A DNA stretch of 40,462 nt from Oxalobacteraceae bacterium (GTDB taxonomy: Bacteria > Pseudomonadota > Gammaproteobacteria > Burkholderiales > Burkholderiaceae_D): positions 1 through 40,462 of the forward strand of contig JANXTY010000015.1 of assembly GCA_025352145.1 (NCBI GenBank), in the 5' to 3' direction. Within the stretch, counting starts at the first letter, position 1; each line of letters opens with the position of its first letter. The notes beneath the pieces are model-generated. The model saw only the letters and a program-made list of their open reading frames with translations, made no database searches and was not told where the DNA came from. A program made the translations under genes and the position numbers. Below are positions 24,498 through 33,115 of the stretch, piece by piece.

Positions 24498-26356
24498 CAC
24501 GAAATGCAGGAAGAGTTGCGCTGCTATGCGCATTGCTGGCGCTGGGTGCTTGCGCTGTCGCGCCGAAACCAATTGGATCTGATATTGTAGTTTTGCTCAA
24601 TGCAGGAAAACTCGAAGAAGGCGTGCAGCGCCTCGAGGAAGACCTGCGCAAATATCCGGGCCGTATAGAGACACGGGTTCTACTATCGCGTACACGCATG
24701 CAGTTAGCGGACCGTTTGTTGAGCCAGGCGGAAAAAGATATGGAGCGTGAGGCCTGGGAAGAGGCGCAAGACAAAGTCAACCGCGCTACCGCATTGGGTG
24801 CGATAGATCAGGCCAAAGTGGTAATGCAAAGGCTTGAAACAGCGCGTACTCAGGCACAATTACGATTCAAGGTAAGCGAGCAATGGGCCGCAGGAAAAAA
24901 CGACGAAGCGCGTGAATCCCTGCATATTTTGATGGCACAAGACCCGCAAAACCCACCCCACCCCAAGGACACATTGTTACTGAAAAAAGTCGGTGAAATC
25001 GCCCATCCGGCGCCACGGGTCTCCGTATTAAATCAGGCTTTCCGAAAAAAAATCAGCCTGCAATTGCGCGATGCGCCGCTGCATGCGGTGTTTGACGCAC
25101 TGGCACATTCGTCGGGAATTAATTTTGTCTTCGATAAAGATGTCGCGCCAGGTATGAAAACCACCCTTTACTTGCAAGACACGACCATAGAATCGGCCCT
25201 ACGTAACGTGATGATGACTACGCAACTGCAATACCGGGTTGTCGATGACCATACTTTACTTATTTATCAGAACGACCCCGCGAAGCAACGTGAATATCAA
25301 CAGTTAAATTTTCGCAGTTTTCACATCGTTAATGCCGAAGCAAAGCAAGTAGCCAATAGCTTAAAGACGCTGCTGAGAACACGGGATCTCGTCGTGGATG
25401 AAAAACTGAATATGATCGTCATGCGCGATACACCAGAGACGATTTTGATGGCCGAAAATTTGGTCGCATTGCATGACGTAGCTGACCCCGAGGTAATGCT
25501 CGAAGTCGAAATTCTGGAAATTCAACGCAGTGATCTCGAATCCCTAGGCACGCAATGGCCAAGCAGTGTCGCTCTGACCCCGCTTGGCACCAACAGCATC
25601 AACCTGGATGGCTCCATCTCGACCCAGGCCCTCACCTTGCGCGATTTGACCCGCATCAATGGGGGGAAAATTGGCGTTAGCGTGGATTCCCTGAAGCTCT
25701 CTGCCGCAGTTAATCACGAATCGGTAAGCGTGCTAGCTAACCCGCGCATTCGCATCAAGAGCCGGGAAAAAGCCTTGATCAAAGTCGGTGAGCGTGTGCC
25801 TAGCGTGTCCTCGAACCTGACCTCAACCGGCGTCTCTTCACAGTCGGTCAATTACATCGACGTTGGCTTAAAACTCGAAGCCGAACCCGTGGTATATCTC
25901 GATGGTGAAATTTCTATCAAACTTAGCCTGGAAGTAAGCAGCATTCTTGAAACTGTAGTGGATCGTAATAACCAACCGTATGGTTACCGCATCGGGGCAA
26001 GCAACGCCAGTACCGTGCTACGTCTCAAAGATGGTGAGAACCAGATTCTGGCAGGGCTGATCAGTGACAACGATAAGGTTTCCACCAGCGCAGTGCCTTT
26101 ACTGGGGGAATTTCCTATTCTCAATCGCCTGTTTGGCAGCAAAAACGGTAATCACAGCAAGACTGAAATCGTCCTCTCGATTACACCACGCTTAGTTCGC
26201 AATCAACAGCGGCCCTCATCTGCTGGCGTGGAGTTCGATGGCGGCACTGATGCCAGCTTGCGTGGCCGGGACAATAGCACGACACCCACACAAAGTGCAC
26301 CAGCTTCCCCCACACCCGCATTGACGGTACAACCCCCTGAAAAAACCGGAGGCTAA
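24494..26356 (+). CDS. gspD: Outer-membrane secretin lipoprotein GspD/PilQ-like
   Basis: The 620-residue protein starts with a lipoprotein signal (lipobox LGAC, Cys20). Residues about 32-180 form a helical, TPR-like region ([34 protein letters not shown]). An N0/STN domain follows (about 186-262, [18 protein letters not shown]), then an N1 domain (about 270-340, [11 protein letters not shown]) and the secretin barrel (about 400-570; [47 protein letters not shown]). The C-terminal tail is Ser/Thr/Pro-rich. Secretins form the outer-membrane gate through which folded enzymes leave. Self-lipidation could make a separate GspS pilotin unnecessary. The helical N-terminus is unlike classic GspD, which starts directly with N0. 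Confidence 0.9.
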   Translation: MTRNAGRVALLCALLALGACAVAPKPIGSDIVVLLNAGKLEEGVQRLEEDLRKYPGRIETRVLLSRTRMQLADRLLSQAEKDMEREAWEEAQDKVNRATALGAIDQAKVVMQRLETARTQAQLRFKVSEQWAAGKNDEARESLHILMAQDPQNPPHPKDTLLLKKVGEIAHPAPRVSVLNQAFRKKISLQLRDAPLHAVFDALAHSSGINFVFDKDVAPGMKTTLYLQDTTIESALRNVMMTTQLQYRVVDDHTLLIYQNDPAKQREYQQLNFRSFHIVNAEAKQVANSLKTLLRTRDLVVDEKLNMIVMRDTPETILMAENLVALHDVADPEVMLEVEILEIQRSDLESLGTQWPSSVALTPLGTNSINLDGSISTQALTLRDLTRINGGKIGVSVDSLKLSAAVNHESVSVLANPRIRIKSREKALIKVGERVPSVSSNLTSTGVSSQSVNYIDVGLKLEAEPVVYLDGEISIKLSLEVSSILETVVDRNNQPYGYRIGASNASTVLRLKDGENQILAGLISDNDKVSTSAVPLLGEFPILNRLFGSKNGNHSKTEIVLSITPRLVRNQQRPSSAGVEFDGGTDASLRGRDNSTTPTQSAPASPTPALTVQPPEKTGG

Positions 26357-26357
26357 A

Positions 26358-26828
26358 ATGCAGGGCAAGGGATTTACCCTGATTGAGTTGTTGGTAACGG
26401 TCGCCATTGTGGCCCTGCTCGCAACCATCGCCCTGCCTTTAGCGCAAGTGATGGTACAGCGTCAAAAGGAAAGCGAGCTGCGATTGGCACTGCGCGAAAT
26501 ACGTGATGGAATCGACGCCTATAAGCGTGCGGCCGATGAAGGTCGGGTCAGTCGTTCGCCTGACACCACTGGCTACCCCGCGAAACTAGATTTATTAGTC
26601 AAGGGCGTACCCGACCTGCGCAGCGCCAAACCAAGCAAGGCTGTTTTCCTGCGCCGCATCCCGCGTGATCCTTTCTGCGACAACCCGGATACGTCGGAGT
26701 CCGAATGCTGGGGCCTGCGTTCCTACCAAAGTGCGCATGACGATCCCCGGCCAGGCGACGATGTGTATGATGTATATTCAAAATCTGAACAGGTGGGCCT
26801 CAATGGTATTCCCTACCGCCGCTGGTAA
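26358..26828 (+). CDS. Type II secretion pseudopilin (GspG-like, second)
   Basis: The 156-residue protein has a very short leader (MQGKG) before the helix [20 protein letters not shown] with Glu at +5. The globular part keeps the pseudopilin pattern: [20 protein letters not shown], the LRRIPRDPF turn, and a [17 protein letters not shown] ending. Two cysteines ([11 protein letters not shown]) may form a disulfide in a loop that GspG lacks. It starts one base after the gspD stop and overlaps the next pseudopilin gene by 26 bases. It may be a minor or alternative pseudopilin; which canonical subunit it replaces cannot be told. Confidence 0.85.
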   Translation: MQGKGFTLIELLVTVAIVALLATIALPLAQVMVQRQKESELRLALREIRDGIDAYKRAADEGRVSRSPDTTGYPAKLDLLVKGVPDLRSAKPSKAVFLRRIPRDPFCDNPDTSESECWGLRSYQSAHDDPRPGDDVYDVYSKSEQVGLNGIPYRRW

Positions 26829-27186
26829 ACGCGGCTTTACGCTGATCGAATTATTGGTAGTCCTCGCGATTCTGGCGCTACTGCTCACCATCGCCGTGCC
26901 CCGCTATTTTCGCAGCATCGATTTATCCAAAGAAACGGTGCTCAAAGAAAACCTGCGCATCACCCGCTCAGTCATCGACCGCTTCTATGCCGATGCTGGA
27001 CGCTACCCACTTAGTCTGGATGAATTAGTCGCACGAAAATATCTGCGCGATTTACCGGTTGATCCCATTACCGACAGCGCCACCAATTGGATTATCGTCG
27101 CGCCAGAAAATGGCAACGGCGTCTATAGCATTCATAGCGGCGCACCTGGTACAACCCATGATGGGGTGCCGTATAACCGGTTGTAG
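26803..27186 (+). CDS. Type II secretion pseudopilin (GspG-like, third)
   Basis: The 127-residue protein has a leader ending at Gly11, then [20 protein letters not shown] with Glu at +5. The short globular part shows [39 protein letters not shown] and YSIHSGAPG. This is the GspG/PulG fold without the calcium-loop tail. The ATG at 26803 lies inside the previous gene; the 26-base overlap suggests coupled translation. It is the last gene of the operon. I see no strong terminator after it, only a weak 7-bp hairpin CGCAGCG/CGCTGCG at 27272-27303. Confidence 0.87.
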   Translation: MVFPTAAGKRGFTLIELLVVLAILALLLTIAVPRYFRSIDLSKETVLKENLRITRSVIDRFYADAGRYPLSLDELVARKYLRDLPVDPITDSATNWIIVAPENGNGVYSIHSGAPGTTHDGVPYNRL

Positions 27187-27391
27187 TGTGCAACAAGTCT
27201 CGTTTTCTATTGGCCTGAGGTTTGTCTTCTTCTGCGCTTCTTCACGCATTACTCACTACTAACTGATGTTACGCAGCGCTTGCAGGTTTCGCGGATCGCT
27301 GCGGTGGTTGAACCTATTCGAAAGGGATGACGAGGGTGACGATACAGTTCTCTCAAAAAATCCCACCCCTTTTTCTGAGAATTCCACCCAA

Positions 27392-29641
27392 CTATTGCCG
27401 CCGTGCCTCCAGCACCCCACTCACTTCCCGTATCACTGCTAACGCCTTCTGCAACTGCGCAGTCGAATCAATTTCTGCTGTAAAAGCCATGCGCGCCTGT
27501 CCTTTTGCGCTTTGGGTATTAACCCCAATGACATTAATTTTTTCGCGTGAGAACACTTCGGAAATATCGCGCAACAAGCCTTGCCGGTCTCCGGCCACTA
27601 CAAAAATATCGACTGGGTAGACCGTTTCGACACCCGCCCTGCCCCACGTGGTTTGGATCACGCGCTCGGGGGCTTTGATTCGCATTTCGGCAAAATTTTT
27701 GCAGTGGGTACGATGAATCGAAACGCCGTTGCCGCGCGTAATAAAACCAACGACATCGTCAGGCGGCGCAGGTTTGCAGCATCGCGCCAGTTGCGTCATC
27801 AAGCCGTCTGTGCCGACTACCAATACGCCTGATTTAGCACCCTGCGTGACACTGGATGCGCGACTTTTATTGAGGGTGACGATATCTTCCGGCCCCTCGT
27901 CCTTGGAATGCGAGTCGCCATGCAAGATATTTTCGATTTGACGCAGGCTAAATTCTTCCTTACCCACAGCCAGCAACAGTTCATCCAATTTGGCAAAGCC
28001 GAGCTTATGTGCCATGTCCTCCAGATTAATCGATGTTTTACCTTCACGTTGCAAGGTTTTCTCGACCAGGGCGCGGCCGTCGGCCAGTGTGTTTTGTTGA
28101 TCGATGGCGTGAAACCACGCCCGCACTTTGGCGCGCGTCCGTGAACTGGCAGCGTAACCTGCACCTAGCCAGTCGCGTGATGGCCCCGCTGTGCCGGGCG
28201 CGCCTTTAGCGGTAATAATTTCGACAGTTTGGCCGTTCTTGAGCGGGGTATTGAGCGGTACCATCACACCATCGACTTTCGCACCACGGCAGCGATGACC
28301 CACATCGCTGTGCAGATAATAGGCAAAGTCGATCGGAGTGGCTCCGGCAGGTAATTCGAGCACGCGGGCTTGCGGAGTCAGGACATAAATTCTGTCGTCC
28401 AGGGTGGCTGATTTCAGTTTCTCCAGCCACTCGCGACGACTTTCTTCCGTGCCGACAACCGCATCGGCGACATCGTTTTTCCACGCCAGTAATTGGCGTA
28501 ACCACGCTATTTTTTCGTCGTATTCTTGTGCGGAAAAGTTTGAGCCGCCCGCTTCTTTATAGCGCCAGTGGGCAGCAACGCCGTATTCGGCAAAGCGGTG
28601 CATCTCATCGGTACGGATCTGAACTTCCAGCGGACCATCGTCTTCCGCTACCACAACGGTATGCAAAGACTGATAGCCGTTCGGCTTGGGGCGAGAAATA
28701 TAGTCGTCAAATTCTTTAGGAATCGGCGTCCAAATATTATGAACGATGCCCAGTACGGTGTAACAAGTTTTGACATCGTCCACGATGACGCGAAAAGCAC
28801 GCACATCGTAGAGCTGAGAAAAATCGATGGATTTTCCCTGCATCTTGTTCCAGATGCTGTAAATATGTTTGGGGCGGCCCGAGACCTCGGCTTTGATACC
28901 CGCCGCAGACAACTCAAAGCGTAAACGTACAATGGCGCGTGCGACAAAATCTTCACGTTCCAACCGCTTTTCTTCCAGCATTTTGGCAATGCGCTTGTAG
29001 GCATCTGGTTCCATGAAACGAAAAGACAGATCTTCCAGTTCCCACTTTAATTGCCAGATCCCCAGGCGATTGGCCAAGGGCGCGTAAAGTTCGAAGGTCT
29101 CCAGCGCATACTGACGCGTCATGTCGTTTTGTAATTTATTGTCGGCAAAATAGCGCAGTGTGGTAACGCGCGAGGCTAATCGCACCAGAACGACGCGCAT
29201 ATCGGATGCCATTGCAAGCAACATCTTGCGCAGGGTCTCGACTTGCGCAATGGCTTGCTGTGCATCGTTTTTTCCGCGTCCGACTTCCCTCTGGCCAAAA
29301 GTGTGTTCCCGCAAACGGATCAGCTGACGCACCCCTGTCACAAGATCGATGACTTCTTTTCCGAACATGAGCTCGATGCCTTCAGATGCCTTGGGATCGA
29401 TATAAGGAAGTTCGAATAGCAAGCCAGCAATCCGCGTTTCGGCGTCCGTCTTAAGCAAAGCCAGGGTGACAGCAACACCCTCAGAAAAGGCAAAGGCCTC
29501 TTGCCCGGTAATGACGATTTTATTCTCGTAGAGTGGCTTCACATAGGCTAGTGCATCGAGCACGCGAGCGCTGTCCCCCTCATTTAAGCCCGCAACTAAG
29601 TGCGTATCTGTTTCGCTGCGATTGGAGGTAATAGAAACCAT
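27392..29641 (-). CDS. relA: GTP pyrophosphokinase RelA ((p)ppGpp synthetase I)
   Basis: The 749-residue protein makes (p)ppGpp from ATP and GTP/GDP on amino acid starvation, when activated on the ribosome by uncharged tRNA. The order is a degenerate HD domain (about 40-200; the HDxxED hydrolase motif is replaced by FELPYID, so no hydrolase activity is expected), the synthetase domain (about 255-380; FDDYISRPKPNGYQSLHTVV, VQIRTDEMHRFAEYGVAAHW), TGS (about 425-485; IYVLTPQARVLELPAGATPI), a Cys/His segment (RCCKPAPPDDVVGFI, HRTHC), and a C-terminal ACT domain. This is the usual betaproteobacterial RelA rather than bifunctional SpoT. It starts three bases after ridA, so the two are probably co-transcribed. 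Confidence 0.95.
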   Translation of the reverse strand: MVSITSNRSETDTHLVAGLNEGDSARVLDALAYVKPLYENKIVITGQEAFAFSEGVAVTLALLKTDAETRIAGLLFELPYIDPKASEGIELMFGKEVIDLVTGVRQLIRLREHTFGQREVGRGKNDAQQAIAQVETLRKMLLAMASDMRVVLVRLASRVTTLRYFADNKLQNDMTRQYALETFELYAPLANRLGIWQLKWELEDLSFRFMEPDAYKRIAKMLEEKRLEREDFVARAIVRLRFELSAAGIKAEVSGRPKHIYSIWNKMQGKSIDFSQLYDVRAFRVIVDDVKTCYTVLGIVHNIWTPIPKEFDDYISRPKPNGYQSLHTVVVAEDDGPLEVQIRTDEMHRFAEYGVAAHWRYKEAGGSNFSAQEYDEKIAWLRQLLAWKNDVADAVVGTEESRREWLEKLKSATLDDRIYVLTPQARVLELPAGATPIDFAYYLHSDVGHRCRGAKVDGVMVPLNTPLKNGQTVEIITAKGAPGTAGPSRDWLGAGYAASSRTRAKVRAWFHAIDQQNTLADGRALVEKTLQREGKTSINLEDMAHKLGFAKLDELLLAVGKEEFSLRQIENILHGDSHSKDEGPEDIVTLNKSRASSVTQGAKSGVLVVGTDGLMTQLARCCKPAPPDDVVGFITRGNGVSIHRTHCKNFAEMRIKAPERVIQTTWGRAGVETVYPVDIFVVAGDRQGLLRDISEVFSREKINVIGVNTQSAKGQARMAFTAEIDSTAQLQKALAVIREVSGVLEARRQ

Positions 29642-29644
29642 CGT

Positions 29645-29998
29645 CTATTGATTTTGTGCAGCTGTGACAAGGATCTCGATGAGCCATTCAGGCTGAGCGA
29701 GTGGGGCTTGAATCGTAGCACGCGGCGGCGCTGGGCCGACGGCAACCCATTGATCCCATACAAGATTCATGCCCGCAAAATTCTTCATGTCGGAGAGAAA
29801 GATTTGGCACATTAAGATGCGCGATTTATCGCTGTCCGCTTCGGCTAGCAAACGGTCGATATGGCCAAGCACTTCACGGGTCTGCCCAGCGATATCCTGG
29901 GTGGCGTCTTCGGCGATCTGCCCAGCCAGGTACACCGTGTGATTGTGAATAGCAATTTCAGACATTCTTTTGCCGATATGAAATCGTTGAATTTCCAT
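29645..29998 (-). CDS. RidA/YjgF-family protein
   Basis: The 117-residue protein has the YjgF/YER057c/UK114 fold: YLAGQIAEDATQDIAGQTRE, MCQIFLSDMKNFAGMNLVWD and the C-terminal PPRATIQAPLAQPEWLIEI with the conserved arginine. Family members are trimers, and several deaminate reactive enamine/imine intermediates of amino acid metabolism. This one belongs to a RidA side branch often found beside relA in betaproteobacteria (from memory), so I do not call it ridA proper. AAAGGAA precedes the ATG. It is upstream of relA by three bases, which would link it to the stringent-response transcript. Confidence 0.88.
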   Translation of the reverse strand: MEIQRFHIGKRMSEIAIHNHTVYLAGQIAEDATQDIAGQTREVLGHIDRLLAEADSDKSRILMCQIFLSDMKNFAGMNLVWDQWVAVGPAPPRATIQAPLAQPEWLIEILVTAAQNQ

Positions 29999-30174
29999 TC
30001 AATTCCTTTGACAAAACTTGATAATTAATCGTGCATACGGCGCACCATATTTGAACATATGCCGTGGCTGCATAAAAAAGGATGCACTACCCAAATCGAG
30101 AACAAGGTGATTTCACCGTCTATTTGATGGGGGAAAATCTACTGTCCGCCCCTCAAGAAACCATTCAAAAACCA

Positions 30175-31053
30175 TCACGCCAATAAGAAATTTTTAGCAA
30201 TCGCAATCTGTTCCGCATGCACAAATGTTGGCGCATGACCCACCTCGGGGAATTCAATCAGGCGTGCTTTGGGGCCACGTTCCGTCATTTCCCTTGCAGT
30301 CTGTACGGATAATAAATCCGATTGTGCCCCGCGTATGAGTAAGGTCGGACATTTGATCGCGTCATAAGCGGCCCATAGCATAGCCTCATCGACCTTCATT
30401 GTTTCGGACGTGCTGGATTGAAAAGGAATCGCCAAGTCTAAGTCATAGTTGCGGGTCCAGAACCCCTCCTGATCCTGGCACAGCACATCGCTTGCCAATT
30501 TATGCCACTCCTCATCGGTGTGCGGGCCAAACGTCGCCGAAATAGTGCGGATGGATTTCTCTGCTTCTTCAAAAGTCTGAAATCGCATTGGCTGACCCAG
30601 GTATTCGCCAATTCTTTTGAGCGCTACTGGATCAAGGGCCGGGCCGATGTCATTTAAGAGGAGCTTGCGTACCGGAGATCCGGGCAAGGAGGCCAACGCC
30701 ATGCCGATCAAGCCGCCCATCGATGTCCCGAACCAATCGACCCTTTCTTCGCCAGTATTACCTAGCACACGCGCTAGCAAGGTCACCATGTCACTGACAT
30801 ATTGGGGAATGCGATAGAACTGCGGGTTCTTTAGCCAGTCAGAACGTCCCCTACCCACCACATCGGGACACACCACGCGATAGTCCGAGGATAATTCCCG
30901 TGCCATTGGGTCGAAATCATCCGATACACGGGTCAAGCCATGCACGCAGACAAGCACCTTGGAATTGCGAGGATCACCCCATTCTTTGTAAGCCATTTTA
31001 TGCAAACCAACAGGAGAGATGCACTGAACAAATCGAATGTTTGGGTGAGTCAT
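30175..31053 (-). CDS. Alpha/beta hydrolase
   Basis: The 292-residue alpha/beta-hydrolase has the oxyanion segment VCVHGLTRVSDDFD, nucleophile elbow WFGTSMGGLIG (Ser in GxSxG, about residue 112), the acid-bearing strand LLIRGAQSDLL and a late EVGHAPTFVH with the catalytic histidine. The triad is complete. There is no signal peptide, so it is cytoplasmic. Substrate is not predictable; relatives include esterases and C-C hydrolases. It stands alone, 177 bp upstream of ridA on the same strand, with no clear ribosome site and a weak GGGG/CCCC hairpin just after it (about 30124-30154). Confidence 0.85.
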   Translation of the reverse strand: MTHPNIRFVQCISPVGLHKMAYKEWGDPRNSKVLVCVHGLTRVSDDFDPMARELSSDYRVVCPDVVGRGRSDWLKNPQFYRIPQYVSDMVTLLARVLGNTGEERVDWFGTSMGGLIGMALASLPGSPVRKLLLNDIGPALDPVALKRIGEYLGQPMRFQTFEEAEKSIRTISATFGPHTDEEWHKLASDVLCQDQEGFWTRNYDLDLAIPFQSSTSETMKVDEAMLWAAYDAIKCPTLLIRGAQSDLLSVQTAREMTERGPKARLIEFPEVGHAPTFVHAEQIAIAKNFLLA

Positions 31054-31245
31054 GATGGGTTAAATCCATTGAGTTCGACGAAGTATGGAGACATTTTACT
31101 GTGCCTCTCATTCAAAATCTCCTGGCGAAAAATAATAGGTAATTAATAGAGTAATAGAGGCCATGCAAGCTCTGTTAACCTGCCACATACACAGCGACAG
31201 CGCTCAGAAAAAGCCATTTTTTTGTTTGACGCGGAGGAATCGGAG

Positions 31246-31265
31246 GGGCACGACATGTCGTGCCC
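31246..31265. repeat. GC-rich perfect palindrome, copy 1
   Basis: GGGCACGACA is followed immediately by its exact reverse complement, a 20-base perfect palindrome centred on CATG. It shares its core GGGCACGrCATG with copy 2 at 31305 and resembles dispersed intergenic palindromes of the REP type. It lies between the ompA-like and hydrolase genes. Confidence 0.75.
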
Positions 31266-31304
31266 GTTAGTGTTGGTTCAGCCCCGAAGAAGAGCTGCAC
31301 CAGT

Positions 31305-31330
31305 GTGGGGCACGGCATGCCGTGCCCCAC
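31305..31330. repeat. GC-rich perfect palindrome, copy 2
   Basis: GTGGGGCACGGCA is followed immediately by its exact reverse complement, a 26-base perfect palindrome, also centred on CATG. It starts 39 bases after copy 1 and lies about 45 bases downstream of the OmpA-like stop codon. It could fold into a 3' end hairpin, but there is no T-run. Confidence 0.75.
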
Positions 31331-31374
31331 CGATGTGGGATACTGCAAGCTTTGTGCTATCTATTGGGTGTGAA

Positions 31375-32442
31375 TTATTGAACCCGACGCTCGATAGTAA
31401 TCTGCTCTATTTCAATGCGGCGATTAGGCTCAAGACATTTGATCAAATCAGCACGTTTTTTATTATTACAGGTGACGACAGGATCTGCCTCTCCCTTGCC
31501 TTGGGCCTCCAGACGACTTGCATCTACGCCTTTGCTGACCAAATAATCTTTAGCGGCAATCGCTCTTTTTTCAGAGAGTTTCAAATTATATTGAGAGGAG
31601 CCGATACGATCCGCATAACCGGTGATAGTGACGTGCTGGGCTGTCGCATCTGCATTGAGTGCGGCGGCAATCTCATCTAGCTTGGTTTGTTGTCCCCGGA
31701 GCTCTGCGCGATTAAATTCGAATAACTCAGTGGCTGACAAGGTGATTTTTTCAAAACGCGGTGCGGGTGGCAGTGGAGGAGGCGCAGGAACAGGCTGCGG
31801 CGCAACTACCACCGGCGCCGGTTCCGGTGCCTGAACTACTGGGGCTGGACGGCTAGGCTCTGCAGGCTTATCGAACGCGTAATTAAACCCAATGGTCACA
31901 TAATTATTGTCGCTGCGATTCATCCCAAAAGCTTTGTCACGCAAGAACCCATGAACGCGGCGTGCATCTGCCTGCAATGACCATTGATCATTGAGCGCTA
32001 TTTGAACACCCAGGCCAGCATTGACGTAGGGAGACGTTTGTGTGGTTTCTGAGAAAACATTGGTGAGGAGATTTTTTATTCTTACTTGATCTCTCTGTCC
32101 GCCCGCCCCAATCAACAGGAAAGGACGGATGGTTTCACGCGAGAACATAAACAATGCATCGCCACCCAACAAATTTTGCTGGTAACGATCACTATTTTTA
32201 GTGGCGCGTGCGTAGGTCGTGCCTATCTGCATATCCCAATATTCAGACAACGCCTTACCAAAACGTAGTCCGGCTCCAGTGCCGTTATGGTCAACACCAA
32301 ATTGAGTATCAGGATGCACACCAATCGCACTTGCCCCGACATACCAAGAAGGATTAACGTTAGCTGATTGAGCAAGAGCATTGCCAGAACTGCTTGCGCA
32401 AATGACTGCAATTAGGGCGGCGATTTTTGTAAAATTTTGCAT
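31375..32442 (-). CDS. OmpA-family outer-membrane protein
   Basis: The 355-residue protein has a signal peptide (IAALIAVICASSSGNALA, cleavage near residue 25). An N-terminal eight-strand beta-barrel follows (about 30-195, WYVGASAIGVHPDTQFG to YVTIGFNYAF), then a Pro-rich linker (about 200-235) and a C-terminal OmpA peptidoglycan-binding domain (about 240-350; LFEFNRAEL, VTITGYADRIGSSQYNLKLS, EPNRRIEIE). It should tie the outer membrane to the cell wall. Two cysteines lie near the C-terminus, as in E. coli OmpA. The start at 32442 follows AAAGGCTC. The frame is open 37 codons further upstream, but that part does not look like a signal sequence. Confidence 0.9.
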   Translation of the reverse strand: MQNFTKIAALIAVICASSSGNALAQSANVNPSWYVGASAIGVHPDTQFGVDHNGTGAGLRFGKALSEYWDMQIGTTYARATKNSDRYQQNLLGGDALFMFSRETIRPFLLIGAGGQRDQVRIKNLLTNVFSETTQTSPYVNAGLGVQIALNDQWSLQADARRVHGFLRDKAFGMNRSDNNYVTIGFNYAFDKPAEPSRPAPVVQAPEPAPVVVAPQPVPAPPPLPPAPRFEKITLSATELFEFNRAELRGQQTKLDEIAAALNADATAQHVTITGYADRIGSSQYNLKLSEKRAIAAKDYLVSKGVDASRLEAQGKGEADPVVTCNNKKRADLIKCLEPNRRIEIEQITIERRVQ

Positions 32443-33115
32443 GGTAGAGCCTTTATGAAAAGTGAATATTAAATTTAAAAAATGGTATTTATTTTGTTTA
32501 AAACCTATGCCGTATTTATGTAACAAAAAAGAAGAATTTGAAGCGTCGATCAATGCCTACTAAATACATGAATAAAAGTATGAATTTTCATCGCTAGATT
32601 TGACACAGCCCTTCAACATTCTCACGTTGCCTATGATTTTTGCAGACATAACATGGCCTCTCAAATCACAGACCTCGATGTTGGGCTCTAGCGTAACGGG
32701 TACACGGCGTCCATTCTGTGCGCGAGCGCACCTAGCAGCACTATGGATAGGAATTAGAGGGGGTGCGGTGCCTTTTTTAAAGAGACCGTTGCATAACCAT
32801 AGCGAGCGTTGTGCAGTAGGTTGTGCAGAGGTCTCTCAAAAGCGATAGCGCCAGGCGATCAGATTCTGGTAGAAGCTAAAGTTTTATCAGGCGATGAATT
32901 GCGAACAAAGTGGACAGTTCGCCGGGATACTTATCGGGAAGATGGTGTCTCAGAATCGAGTTTAGATGTACGCGCACCGCGGCCCCTTCTTCGCGGTAGG
33001 GAAAGCGCATTAAAATTTTTCGCGAAGCAGAAAATCTAGACGCCTCAATACGCACCAGTTTCTAACTGCAAACTGGGCGGATGAAAGTAAATAAACTCCA
33101 TGTTGCGTACCGGAT
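32443..33115. other. Intergenic region with a possible mobile-element remnant
   Basis: These roughly 670 bases hold no complete gene I can support. Contents are an AT-rich stretch upstream of the OmpA-like gene, a GTGCGC/GCGCAC hairpin at about 32718-32731, and the inverted-repeat pair at 32781-32836. On the minus strand from about 33055 to 32890 there is a protein-like open stretch (includes MRFPYREEGAAVRVHLN and ends LFAIHRLIKL). It has no start context I trust and I do not recognise it; it may be a gene remnant. Confidence 0.4.
32781..32836. repeat. Short element bounded by IS-like inverted repeats
   Basis: GAGACCGTTGCATAAC (32782-32797) faces GTTGTGCAGAGGTCTC (32820-32835), which reads GAGACCTCTGCACAAC in reverse complement: 13 of 16 bases match. 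One more base pairs at the outer side. The pattern GAGACCnnTGCA resembles terminal repeats of some IS5-group elements. Only 22 bases lie between, so no transposase can be present. Confidence 0.55.

Noticed and set aside
27817-28164. Frames of 100 to 118 codons antisense or out of frame within relA
   Set aside because: relA is intact and full length, and these frames match no family.
28700-29641. RelA HD domain as a novel loss of (p)ppGpp hydrolase
   Set aside because: A degenerate HD domain is the normal state of proteobacterial RelA.
31246-31330. Possible CRISPR or intrinsic terminator
   Set aside because: Only two copies of different length, no regular spacers, and no T-run after either hairpin.
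31222-31680. A 152-codon plus-strand frame crossing the GC palindromes
   Set aside because: More than half overlaps the conserved OmpA C-terminal domain on the other strand, and the rest reads through palindromes.
32600-33039. Two plus-strand frames in the region upstream of the OmpA-like gene
   Set aside because: No recognisable domain or ribosome site; one crosses the inverted-repeat element.
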